Positions 30,461 through 37,286 of a DNA stretch of 37,286 bases are shown here, one piece after another. The position numbers were made by a program, and so were the translations under genes. Each line of letters opens with the position of its first letter. The stretch's first letter is position 1. This stretch comes from Chloroflexota bacterium (GTDB lineage: Bacteria > Chloroflexota > Anaerolineae > Anaerolineales > UBA4823): the NCBI GenBank assembly GCA_012516075.1, contig JAAYXE010000053.1, positions 1-37,286 on the forward strand, given 5' to 3'. The notes under the pieces were generated by a model that was not told the DNA's origin, did not search any database, and saw only the letters and a list, made by a program, of their open reading frames with translations.

Positions 30461-30679
30461 ATGAGCATCCCCAAACGCAGCGAAATTCATCCCGGGCAGC
30501 GCGTACAGATTATTGAAAAGCACAACCAGCGCAGCGGCATACGCACTGAAGGGATCGTCAGGCGCATCCTGACGAACAGCCCCACGCACCCGCACGGAAT
30601 TAAGGTGATGCTGGAGGACGGGCGGGTCGGGCGCGTGCAGTCCATCGTCGCTGGGAAGGGTGCGCTGGAAGTGGATTGA
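30461..30679 (+). CDS. YwbE-family (DUF2196) small protein
   Basis: A 72-residue basic protein. R-S-E-I-H-P-G-Q-R-V-Q-I-I-E-K, G-I-V-R-R-I-L-T-N-S-P-T-H-P-H-G-I-K-V and G-R-V-G-R-V-Q-S-I match the YwbE family, which is small, probably beta-barrel and of unknown function. ATG 30461 is preceded by AAGGAAG. The stop TGA shares its A with the next ATG (TGATG), so translation of the methyltransferase is coupled. A TATAAA at 30369-30374 may be its -10. Confidence 0.9.
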   Translation: MSIPKRSEIHPGQRVQIIEKHNQRSGIRTEGIVRRILTNSPTHPHGIKVMLEDGRVGRVQSIVAGKGALEVD

Positions 30680-31446
30680 TGATGGACACGCTGGAACATT
30701 TCGAGCAGCAGGTACAGAAAGGGCTGGCTCAGGAGCTGCGCGGTTGGGATTTCACCTGGCTGCATGCCCATACGCGCAGCAGCCAGCTGCCCTGGGACTA
30801 CCGCCAGATCGTGCTGGAGCACATGAAAGGTGTGCAGTCCCTGCTGGATGCCGGCACCGGTGGTGGGGAGTTCCTGGCCTCGCTGGCGCCGTTGCCGGCG
30901 GACACGCACGCCACCGAGGGCTATGCGCCCAATGTGCCGGCTGCCCGACGGCGCCTGGAGCCGCTGGGTGTGAAAATTGCCGACGTCACCGGAGACGATG
31001 AGCACCTGCCGTACCCGGACCGGTCCTTCGACCTGGTGATCGACCGCCATAACGGCTGTGAGCCTGCGGAGGTGTATCGCGTGCTGCGTCCGGGCGGCCT
31101 TTACATCACCCAGCAGGTGGGCGGCGAGAACTGCATGGACCTCAATCGCTTCCTGCAGGAGCAGCCTGTATACCCGTACGCCCACGTGCAGCTCGATGCG
31201 CACGTGCGTCAGCTTCAGGAAGCGGGCTTCACCATTTTACGGGCCGAAGAAGCCTTCCCCGAGTGGACCTTCCTGGACACTGCCGGGGTGGTCTATAATC
31301 TGAAAGTAGTGCCCTGGCAGATCGAAGATTTTTCGGTGGAAAAGTACCGCGACGCGCTCTACCGCCTGCACCAGCAAATTGAAAAAGATGGCGGGTTCAC
31401 GGTGCGAGAGCACCGCTATCTGATTGTGGCCGAGAAGACCGGCTGA
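30679..31446 (+). CDS. class I SAM-dependent methyltransferase
   Basis: A 255-residue methyltransferase. Motif I, L-L-D-A-G-T-G-G-G-E-F, lies near residues 55-65. Motif II-like A-T-E-G-Y-A, then L-P-Y-P-D-R-S-F-D-L-V-I-D (motif post-II) and V-L-R-P-G-G-L-Y-I-T-Q-Q (motif III region) follow in the normal order. ATG 30679 overlaps the YwbE stop by one base; ATG 30682 is the alternative. The C-terminal part (V-V-Y-N-L-K-V-V-P-W-Q-I) is common in small-molecule methyltransferases of unknown substrate. The pair YwbE plus methyltransferase is probably one operon closed by the terminator at 31469. Confidence 0.9.
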   Translation: MMDTLEHFEQQVQKGLAQELRGWDFTWLHAHTRSSQLPWDYRQIVLEHMKGVQSLLDAGTGGGEFLASLAPLPADTHATEGYAPNVPAARRRLEPLGVKIADVTGDDEHLPYPDRSFDLVIDRHNGCEPAEVYRVLRPGGLYITQQVGGENCMDLNRFLQEQPVYPYAHVQLDAHVRQLQEAGFTILRAEEAFPEWTFLDTAGVVYNLKVVPWQIEDFSVEKYRDALYRLHQQIEKDGGFTVREHRYLIVAEKTG

Positions 31447-31468
31447 ATGCCGGTTATGGATCGAAAAA

Positions 31469-31500
31469 AGATGCCCGTCTCCTCAAGGAGACGGGCATCT
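31469..31500. terminator. bidirectional terminator between convergent genes
   Basis: A perfect 14-bp stem, AGATGCCCGTCTCC (31469-31482) and its complement (31487-31500), with a TCAA loop. The minus strand continues with TTTTTT, the plus strand with GCGTTT. Confidence 0.92.
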
Positions 31501-31531
31501 GCGTTTACCGGGAGTGGTTATCCACACCGGA

Positions 31532-32296
31532 TCAGCCAGCAGCGTTAAGTTTTTCGACGTAGATCTGCACTGCCTGGCGCATAAAGCCGGCCAGGTCGGG
31601 GTGGATGCGCACGAAGGTGGCGTTGAAATCCGGGTCGTCGTTATAGGCATTCGCCAGGCCCAGCAGGATTTCAGGGGTCGGCTCGTAGAAGTAGCGGATG
31701 TGCTGATGCCAGCGGGCCACGGCGTGCTGCGCGGCGGGACTGGCGGGCCCCAGCGGCATGGCAGCCAGCAGATCGCGATAGACCGCTTCCCCTTCCTCAC
31801 CGATGCGCTGTTTCTCCTCGGCCGTGTAGCGCTTCCAGCGCTGCTGCGATTCGCGGGCTTTCTCTCCCCAGCGGCGCAGAGCTTCCTGCTCATATTCGGC
31901 CTGCTTTTCTTCGCTCAGGCCCTCGAAGAGTTGTTTCGTCTCCATTTCGATGTTTCCTTTCAAATATTGAATGGTCTGCTCGACGGTGTGCACGAGCTTT
32001 TCCAGGCGCTGCATGCGGCCTCGCAGGGCCTGGCGGTGGCGTTCCAGGGCCTGCAGCAGGTCGAAGTCGGGCCGGTCGAGCAGGGAGCGGATTTCGTCCA
32101 GGCTCAGGCCCAGCTCGCGCAGGAACAGGATCTGCTGCAGGCGCAACACGGCTGTGCGCCCGTACTGGCGGTAACCGTTATACGGGTTGCGTTCCGGCCG
32201 GAGCAGACCGATCTCGTCGTAGTAGTGCAGGGTGCGCGCGCTGACCCCCGCAATACGAGCGAGCTGTTTCACGGTGTAACGCGTTTCCGTATCCAT
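31532..32296 (-). CDS. MerR-family regulator with TipAS-type sensor domain
   Basis: A 254-residue regulator. The MerR HTH is at the N-terminus (Y-T-V-K-Q-L-A-R-I-A-G-V-S-A-R-T-L-H-Y-Y-D-E-I-G-L-L-R-P). A dimerising coiled coil (about 75-118) follows. The C-terminal half (from about 122) has the TipAS pattern (L-F-E-G-L-S-E-E-K-Q-A-E-Y-E-Q-E-A-L-R-R-W-G; A-R-W-H-Q-H-I-R-Y-F-Y; H-P-D-L-A-G-F-M-R-Q-A-V), which in TipA and Mta-like proteins binds drugs. The ATG at 32305 lies inside the -10 hexamer, so ATG 32296, at or next to the predicted transcription start, is preferred; the mRNA would be leaderless. Its promoter mirrors that of the DUF2268 gene, the probable target. Confidence 0.92.
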   Translation of the reverse strand: MDTETRYTVKQLARIAGVSARTLHYYDEIGLLRPERNPYNGYRQYGRTAVLRLQQILFLRELGLSLDEIRSLLDRPDFDLLQALERHRQALRGRMQRLEKLVHTVEQTIQYLKGNIEMETKQLFEGLSEEKQAEYEQEALRRWGEKARESQQRWKRYTAEEKQRIGEEGEAVYRDLLAAMPLGPASPAAQHAVARWHQHIRYFYEPTPEILLGLANAYNDDPDFNATFVRIHPDLAGFMRQAVQIYVEKLNAAG

Positions 32297-32303
32297 GCCG
32301 CAC

Positions 32304-32390
32304 ATTCTAAACCATTACGCAGCGTTAAGGTCAAGGGTTAAATCATTCGAAATTCCCTCTTGACCTTAACGCTGCGTCATAGCCTACAAT
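32304..32390. promoter_or_regulatory. mirror-image MerR-type divergent promoters with 19-bp spacers
   Basis: Two arms of a perfect 19-bp inverted repeat (32317-32335 and 32359-32377, each reading CTTGACCTTAACGCTGCGT towards its gene) are 23 bp apart. Rightward: TTGACC 32360-32365, 19-bp spacer, TACAAT 32385-32390. Leftward: TTGACC 32334-32329, 19-bp spacer, TAGAAT 32309-32304. A 19-bp spacer is the hallmark of promoters that MerR proteins activate by DNA distortion. The core ACGC-T-GCGT in each spacer is a perfect odd palindrome. Confidence 0.88.
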
Positions 32391-32461
32391 GCAGGCCGTA
32401 AAAAAACGGCCCCCGGGTGCCTGCCGCAGCCCGGGCAGGCCGGTTCAGAGGAGGTAAAAAA

Positions 32462-33355
32462 ATGAAAACGATCTGGACCCCCACCCGTGAATACTACCGG
32501 CGAATCCTGGAGGCTGGCGACCCCGAAACCCGCTGCCGTCTGTACCTGGATCTGCTGGTGGAACCCTGGCAGTCCATGATGACCAGCATGCCCGGTGTGC
32601 AGCAGGATGATCCCCTGGCCGGGGCGCGCGCCTGGGCCTGGCTGCTGCCAGATCAGGTGACGGAGATGCGCGCCATGCTCGAAAAGCTGGAGGCCGCGCA
32701 GGCCTGGGAACGCGGCGGCGAAGCGATCGAAGAAGCCGCACGCCGCTTCGACCGCTGGCAGGGGCGCATCCCGTTCGACACGGTCACCGGCTGGCTGGTG
32801 CTGGGCGACCCGGCGCATTCCAACCCGTTCGAGCGCGGCTACACCGGCGCGACCGACTGGTTCCAGCCGCGCCTGATCGGCCAGATCTGGGATCCGAACG
32901 ATTACAACCTGCCCCGCCTGCCAGCCCTGCTGGCCCACGAACTGCACCACCTGGTGCGCATGCGCCTGTTCCCCTTCAACCCCATGACCACGACCGTGGC
33001 CGATTACATCGTGATCGAGGGCACGGCCGAGGCCTTCGCTGCCTCGCTGTACGGTGAAGACAAAGTGGGTTACTTCATCACCGAGTTCGACCCGGCGGAT
33101 TTCGAGCAGGCCCGCCGCCTGGTCGGGCAGGGGCTGCAGGCCAGCGGCTTCGATGTGATCCGCGGTTACATCTTCGGCGACGCCCTGGCCGAACGCTCCG
33201 GCTTCCGCCCCGTGGGCGGCATGCCCACCTACGGCGGCTACACCATCGGCTACCACATGGTGCAGGCCTTCCTGCAGCGCAGCGGTCTGTCGATCGAAGA
33301 GGCCACTTTCCTGCCTGCGGACCAGATCGTGCGCGGCTCGGGGTTCTTTGCATGA
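32462..33355 (+). CDS. DUF2268-type predicted zinc-dependent protease
   Basis: A 297-residue protein. ATG 32462 follows GAGGAGG by 7 nt. The zinc motif H-E-L-H-H (His159, Glu160, His163) sits in L-L-A-H-E-L-H-H-L-V. E-G-T-A-E-A-F (Glu186/Glu190) supplies the third ligand, as in the DUF2268/YjaZ family of predicted Zn-dependent proteases. No signal peptide or TM, so it is cytosolic. It is expressed from a MerR-type promoter shared in mirror image with the TipA-like regulator, so it is probably induced by whatever that regulator binds. The leader (about 32397-32461) has a GCCG-TAAAAAAA-CGGC hairpin and GC-rich repeats. Confidence 0.88.
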   Translation: MKTIWTPTREYYRRILEAGDPETRCRLYLDLLVEPWQSMMTSMPGVQQDDPLAGARAWAWLLPDQVTEMRAMLEKLEAAQAWERGGEAIEEAARRFDRWQGRIPFDTVTGWLVLGDPAHSNPFERGYTGATDWFQPRLIGQIWDPNDYNLPRLPALLAHELHHLVRMRLFPFNPMTTTVADYIVIEGTAEAFAASLYGEDKVGYFITEFDPADFEQARRLVGQGLQASGFDVIRGYIFGDALAERSGFRPVGGMPTYGGYTIGYHMVQAFLQRSGLSIEEATFLPADQIVRGSGFFA

Positions 33356-33379
33356 GCCGTTCAAAGCGGCGGATTAAAA

Positions 33380-33412
33380 GCGTGCTCTCCCTGTGAACCA
33401 GGGAGAGCACGC
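33380..33412. terminator. terminator between convergent genes
   Basis: A perfect 14-bp stem, GCGTGCTCTCCCTG (33380-33393) with its complement (33399-33412), and a 5-nt loop. TGCATTT follows on the plus strand and TTTTAAT on the minus strand. Confidence 0.88.
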
Positions 33413-33438
33413 TGCATTTAGCGGATTGTGGGCCGGGA

Positions 33439-34413
33439 CTACCTGAGAATGCCCGGCAGATAGACTTTTTGATTCACGCCGGGCTGCGGTGTGCCGGTGG
33501 GTGAGGGTGTGGGCGAGGGGACGACATTCACCAGCCCGGCATCGAGGCTGGTTATTGAAATCACATTTGGTGCAATGGAGATGATGTGCGTAAAGCCGGC
33601 GTCAACCCCGGCCGGGTTAATGTCGCTGTCCCTGGTATCGTCCGGGCCCTGGTTGGCAGGCGAGAAAGATGCGCCAGGCGGCGGGATGACGCGGATGCGG
33701 TAATCCCCTGGCACGGGGGCCAGTAAAGAGTAATTACCACTGCTGTTGGTGGTAGTGCTCTGGAACATCAGCGTTTTGGCGCTGTTCCACAGCTGCACCA
33801 CCACCCCGCCCACGCCTGGCTCTCCGGAATCCTGAATGCCGTTCCCATTCAGGTCGTGCCAGACGAAATTTCCCAGGTTAATGGGTATGGGCGTGCGGGT
33901 TGGTGTGGGAGGATGATATTTGACGATGCCGGCATCAATGCTTGTGATGCTGATCAGGTTGCTCTGAAAAGTATAAACATTGGTAAACCCCTGATCAGGA
34001 CCGGAAGGGTTGATGTCGCTGTCTATAGTGTCATCGCCTCCGGCGCCGTCCATGATGGTGAAAAAATCTGCGGGGTCCGGGAGCAGGACGCGCACCCTGT
34101 AGGTCCCCGGCGCGGGAGCGGACAGGCTGTAAAGACCGCTGCTGTTCGTCACGGTGCTGTCGATCAGCAGGGTCTTGGCAGCGTTCCACAGTTGTACCGT
34201 CACCCCGGCCAGGCCCGGTTCTCCGGGGTCCTGCCGGCCGTCCTTATCCCGGTCGTCCCAGACGAAATTTCCGACGTTGATTGGAACCGGTGTGCGCGTG
34301 GGCGTTGGAGAAGGAGTCTGGGCCTGAGCGGCCGGCCAGGGGAGCAGCAGACTTAAAAGACAGGCTAGAAGGACAAGCGAGATCAGGCCTGTTTGATGGA
34401 ATCGCTTGTGCAT
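33439..34413 (-). CDS. secreted protein with two SdrD-B-like repeats
   Basis: A 324-residue exported protein. ATG 34413 follows GGGAG by 5 nt. A signal peptide (about 1-32, ending P-A-A-Q-A-Q) is followed by a P-T-P-T linker, then two homologous domains of about 110 residues (roughly 45-160 and 175-290). Each begins N-[VL]-G-N-F-V-W-[DH]-D and contains D-x-D/N-x-[DN]-G calcium-type loops (R-D-K-D-G-R-Q-D; N-G-N-G-I-Q-D) and G-[VL]-x-V-Q-L-W-N, as in SdrD B domains. The linkers before both domains (P-T-R-T-P-[VI]-P-I-N) are duplicated too. The C-terminus ends V-Y-L-P-G-I-L-R. Probable role: calcium-stabilised surface structure or adhesion. Confidence 0.9.
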   Translation of the reverse strand: MHKRFHQTGLISLVLLACLLSLLLPWPAAQAQTPSPTPTRTPVPINVGNFVWDDRDKDGRQDPGEPGLAGVTVQLWNAAKTLLIDSTVTNSSGLYSLSAPAPGTYRVRVLLPDPADFFTIMDGAGGDDTIDSDINPSGPDQGFTNVYTFQSNLISITSIDAGIVKYHPPTPTRTPIPINLGNFVWHDLNGNGIQDSGEPGVGGVVVQLWNSAKTLMFQSTTTNSSGNYSLLAPVPGDYRIRVIPPPGASFSPANQGPDDTRDSDINPAGVDAGFTHIISIAPNVISITSLDAGLVNVVPSPTPSPTGTPQPGVNQKVYLPGILR

Positions 34414-34780
34414 GACAGCTCCCTTTCCCCCAGAATCAGATTTATAGATAGGCGATAGATTTTTTGATTATATCCGAAATTGGATAAAATCTGTCGTATA
34501 TATGCGCGCCTGGTAGAGATGCGGCGCTTTGACTCTGGTCCGGTAGAGGTTTATGAAGGTTGGGCTGCGAGGGGAAGGGATGGTAAGTGTTCTGGCGGCT
34601 GAAGCCGCAGCTATTAAGAGCACAAAACCCGGCCTTCGCCTGGTTGTGGTTTATCATCTAAAGCAATGTAGTGTAGATAAGGCCCCGTCGATGAGTCGGG
34701 GCCTTATACTTAGGATTAATCACCACTGGGGCAGATTAGCCAGGTGGGTATAGCAGGTCACCTTTGGTGAGCAGCGGCTC
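34414..34780. other. 367-bp intergenic region: promoter side of the SdrD-B-like gene
   Basis: The minus strand has a TATAAT at 34472-34467, about 54 nt before ATG 34413, without a convincing -35. It is overlapped by an inverted repeat, TATCC (34471-34475) and GGATA (34482-34486), that could be an operator. A GCGGCT/AGCCGC hairpin lies near 34594-34607. A terminator-like hairpin is at 34679-34705. A 71-codon minus frame at 34442-34657 has no ribosome binding site or motif and is not called. Confidence 0.5.
34679..34705. terminator. hairpin downstream of nrdJ
   Basis: AAGGCCCCG (34679-34687) pairs with CGGGGCCTT (34697-34705) around a 9-nt loop, about 75 nt after the nrdJ stop. T-runs are weak on both sides, so it may be a terminator or an mRNA-stabilising hairpin. 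Confidence 0.6.
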
Positions 34781-37286
34781 TCAACACTCACTGAACCCGC
34801 AGGCGTAGCACTTGCGGCAGCCTTCTTCGTTGACCACGGCGGCCTGACCGCACTCGGGGCACAGGTCGCCGATTTTCATCGGCATGGGCGGGCCGGCGGG
34901 AGCTTCAGCGTCCATGTCGAACAGGCTCTCGCCCTGGAAGCCGTTGTTGTTCGTCTTCGGGGCCGGTTCGCTGCCGTGCTGCTCACCGGTGCTGTCCAGG
35001 TACTCGCCCAGGGCCTGGGCCACGCCGTCGGGCAGGGAGCGCACCCGGTTGGGGCCGAAGCCGAGCGAACGCCCGCCGCCGATGCCCGAGAGCTGGCGCA
35101 CCACTTCGCGCAGGCGGTCGCGCGGCGCCACCGGCGAGGCCAGGCGCAGGATGTAAGACACCAGGCGGCCGATGGCCTCCGAGACGGCAGCCGTGTCGGA
35201 GCCAGCCTTGGCGGTGTTGATGAAGACCTCAAAGGGCTGGTTGCCGCCGTTCTCGTTGATGGTGACGAATGCCTTGCCCAGCGGCGTGCCAATGTGATAG
35301 GTGTAGCCCCTCAGGCTGCGCGGCCGCGGTTTCTTCGTGTCGTGCCAGATCATCATCTGCTCGCCGGAGGAGGGCGCTGCTTCCGGCTCCTTTGCCTTGG
35401 CGGTGGCTTTGGTTTCCAGCACCACCTTCTGGCGTGAGCCGGTCACGTACACGGTGATGCCTTTGCAGCCCAGCTTCCAGGCGAGCATGTACGCTGTGGC
35501 GACGTCTTCCTCGGTGGCGTGCTCGGGGAGGTTAATCGTCTTGGAGAGCGAATTGTCGACGAAGGCCTGCAGCGCGGCCTGCATGCGCACGTGCTCTTCG
35601 GCGGTGATATCGGATGAGACCACGAAGACCTGGCGCAGTTTCTCGGGCACCTCCGGGATGTCCTGGCAGCTGCCTTTCTCCATCACCTGATCGACGATGT
35701 GCTGGCGCGTCTCCTCATCCAGGCCGGCTTCGATGAGAGCCCTGTCGAAGAGCGGGCTGGCGTAGGTGAGCTGCAGGTCTTTGCCGTTGTCGTTGACGTG
35801 GCGGATGTAAGCCAGGGCGAAGACCGGCTCGCAGCCGTAGCCTTCACAGCCGGCCACGGTGGCAATGGTGCCGGTAGGGGCGATAGTGGTCTGCGCGGCA
35901 TTGCGGATGCCGTGGCGCTTGATGCCTTTGACCACCTGCTTCCAGTCTACCTCCGGCCGGCCGTAATCATGCGTGTAGGGGGTGATGGGCTGCGGGGGCG
36001 TCCATTTGAGGTCCTTCGGGTCGTAGATCGATCCCTTGATAGCCGGGAAGGGGCCGCGTTTTTCGGCCAGCTCGATGCTGGTCAGCATGGCGTGATAGCG
36101 GATGAACTCCATCACCTGGGAGGCAAACTCCTGGCCTTCTTCGGAGCCGTAGCGGATCCCGGCGTGGTACATCAGGTCGCCCAGGCCCATGATGCCCAGG
36201 CCGATGCGGCGCGCCCGGTGGGCGGCTTCGGCGAGCTGCGGCACGGCAGGCACATAGGCGTTGGCTTCCACCACATCGTCCAGGAAGGTCGTGGCGAGCA
36301 CCACGCTCTGGCGCAGCTTCTCCCAGTCTACCGTGCCGTCCGGGCCGAAGTGCTGGGCCAGGTTGACCGAGCCCAGGCAGCAGTTCTCGTAAGGCCCTAA
36401 GAACTGTTCGCCGCACGGGTTGGTGGCCTCGAGCTGGTACAGGTGCGGGACGGGGTTGGAGCGGTTGGCCGTATCCAGGAAGAGCATCCCGGGTTCACCG
36501 TTGTGGTGGGCCTGTTTGACGATCTTATCGAACAGATCGCGAGCGCGCACCGTTTTGTACACTTTCAGCGGAATGCCGGCTTCAACGGCCTGTTCCAGCG
36601 TGCCGTCAAAACTGCGGTACTGGGGAGAGGAGATGTCGGGGAAAACCAGGTCCCACATTTCGTCGTTTTCGACGGCGCGCATGAAAGCGTCGGTGATCCC
36701 GACCGAGATGTTGAAGTTGGTGATGGCGTTTTCGTCGGTCTTGCAGGTGATAAACTCCTCGATGTCGGGGTGGTCGACCCGCAGCACGGCCATGTTCGCG
36801 CCGCGGCGCGTGCCGCCCTGAGCGACCTCACCGAAAGCCTTGTCGTATACCCGTAAGAAGCCCACCGGTCCTGTCGCCTGGCCGGCGGAGGAGACCACCC
36901 GCGTGCCGTGCGGCCGCAGCCGCGAGAAGCCGAAGCCGTTGCCGCCGCCGGTCTGCTGGATGAGGGCAGCATCGCGCAGCGTCTGGAAGATGCCGGCGGA
37001 GTTGCGGCCCATATCATCGGCAATCGGTAAGACAAAACAGGCGGCCAGCTGCCCGAGAGGTGTGCCTGCGCCGGTGAACGTGGGCGAGTTGGGGAAGAAG
37101 CGCTTGCTGGTGAGCAGCTCGTAATACTCCCGGGCGCGCGGCATCACTTCCTGGCCCCAGACCTGCTCGACCTTGGCGACGTGATAGGCCACGCGCCAGA
37201 ACATTTCCTCTACCGTCTCAGCGGGCTGGCCATCCGGCCCGCGGCGTACATAACGGCGCAGGAGCACTTTGCGTGCGTTCTCGGTC
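34781..37286 (-). CDS. nrdJ: adenosylcobalamin-dependent (class II) ribonucleotide reductase, 5' end outside window
   Basis: The visible 834 residues reduce ribonucleotides to deoxyribonucleotides using a B12-derived radical. The open frame continues off the right edge (T-E-N-A-R-K-V-L... before the first in-frame GTG at 37267), so the N-terminus is missing. Catalytic features: S-P-T-F-T-G-A-G near 60, [18 protein letters not shown], and the radical-site Cys in A-T-N-P-C-G-E-Q with a following C-C-L-G-S-V-N-L. The barrel is followed by a TSCPD-type domain (Y-T-Y-H-I-G... F-V-T-I-N-E-N-G-G). A C-terminal zinc ribbon/redox tail holds C-P-E-C and [12 protein letters not shown]. No NrdR box (tandem ACACWATATWTTGTGT-like) can be judged because the promoter is outside. 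Confidence 0.95.
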   Translation of the reverse strand, partial: TENARKVLLRRYVRRGPDGQPAETVEEMFWRVAYHVAKVEQVWGQEVMPRAREYYELLTSKRFFPNSPTFTGAGTPLGQLAACFVLPIADDMGRNSAGIFQTLRDAALIQQTGGGNGFGFSRLRPHGTRVVSSAGQATGPVGFLRVYDKAFGEVAQGGTRRGANMAVLRVDHPDIEEFITCKTDENAITNFNISVGITDAFMRAVENDEMWDLVFPDISSPQYRSFDGTLEQAVEAGIPLKVYKTVRARDLFDKIVKQAHHNGEPGMLFLDTANRSNPVPHLYQLEATNPCGEQFLGPYENCCLGSVNLAQHFGPDGTVDWEKLRQSVVLATTFLDDVVEANAYVPAVPQLAEAAHRARRIGLGIMGLGDLMYHAGIRYGSEEGQEFASQVMEFIRYHAMLTSIELAEKRGPFPAIKGSIYDPKDLKWTPPQPITPYTHDYGRPEVDWKQVVKGIKRHGIRNAAQTTIAPTGTIATVAGCEGYGCEPVFALAYIRHVNDNGKDLQLTYASPLFDRALIEAGLDEETRQHIVDQVMEKGSCQDIPEVPEKLRQVFVVSSDITAEEHVRMQAALQAFVDNSLSKTINLPEHATEEDVATAYMLAWKLGCKGITVYVTGSRQKVVLETKATAKAKEPEAAPSSGEQMMIWHDTKKPRPRSLRGYTYHIGTPLGKAFVTINENGGNQPFEVFINTAKAGSDTAAVSEAIGRLVSYILRLASPVAPRDRLREVVRQLSGIGGGRSLGFGPNRVRSLPDGVAQALGEYLDSTGEQHGSEPAPKTNNNGFQGESLFDMDAEAPAGPPMPMKIGDLCPECGQAAVVNEEGCRKCYACGFSEC

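Noticed and set aside
34442..34657. A 71-codon minus-strand frame upstream of the SdrD-B-like gene.
   Set aside because: Overlaps the likely promoter region of that gene, has no ribosome binding site and no recognisable motif.

Overview
This 37.3-kb, GC-rich window is a bacterial chromosome segment. It most likely comes from Chloroflexota, near Anaerolineae. That is inferred from its mix of genes: secreted proteins with Pro/Thr (PTPTPT) linkers and Y-[LF]-P motifs, a DUF134 regulator, an RNHCP protein, a class II (B12-dependent) ribonucleotide reductase and a sucrose-phosphorylase-family GH13 enzyme. No 16S rRNA is present to settle it. I saw no insertion sequence, integrase, CRISPR array, phage gene or replication origin. 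The content is housekeeping plus lineage-specific genes, organised in short operons separated by clear intrinsic terminators.

Layout. 48-1150: a 5S rRNA gene and seven tRNA genes (Leu-CAG, Leu-TAA, Gly-CCC, Gly-GCC, Leu-CAA, Tyr-GTA, Ser-GCT), closed by a terminator. 1162-4190: a GNAT acetyltransferase and an MFS transporter fused to a HEAT-repeat tail. 4187-4861 (minus): a DUF134 helix-turn-helix protein and an 83-residue partner behind a promoter whose start region is a perfect 20-bp palindrome. 5005-6779 (minus): a lamin-tail-domain secreted protein and a small alpha/beta hydrolase, separated by about 700 bp without a convincing gene. 6942-8894: an ABC exporter half-transporter. 8943-9077: a short promoter-hairpin-terminator unit (candidate small RNA or leader). 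9191-14842: an envelope quality-control cluster (BON protein, HtrA-like protease, FtsH, M23 peptidase, beta-propeller lipoprotein). 14928-16433: two divergent secreted proteins, one with LysM. 16612-19284: histidine phosphatase, an HExxH protein of unknown family and an epoxide-hydrolase-like enzyme. 19340-22436 (minus): a metal P-type ATPase, its detached HMA domain protein and a Crp/Fnr regulator. 22612-26727: an AidB-like acyl-CoA dehydrogenase, a LuxR-type regulator and a UshA-like 5'-nucleotidase without signal peptide. 26847-30292 (minus): an RNHCP protein, rsgA with an elaborate leader, and a sucrose(-6-phosphate) phosphorylase. 30461-31446: a YwbE-family protein and a methyltransferase. 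31532-33355: a TipA-like MerR regulator divergent from a DUF2268 zinc protease, sharing a mirrored promoter. 33439-37286 (minus): a two-repeat SdrD-B-like secreted protein and nrdJ, which runs off the right edge.

The most promising unexplained items are (i) the rsgA leader, with a 22-codon ORF, a helix that would mask its ribosome binding site and two tandem terminators; (ii) the mirror-image MerR-type promoters, each with a 19-bp spacer, that link a drug-sensor-type regulator to a predicted zinc protease and make the regulator mRNA leaderless; (iii) the RNA unit at 8978-9077 with mutually exclusive hairpins upstream of the BON/HtrA/FtsH genes; and (iv) the palindrome-controlled DUF134 operon. 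Coordinates of RNAs, promoters and terminators were derived by reading the sequence by eye; no folding or database search was run.
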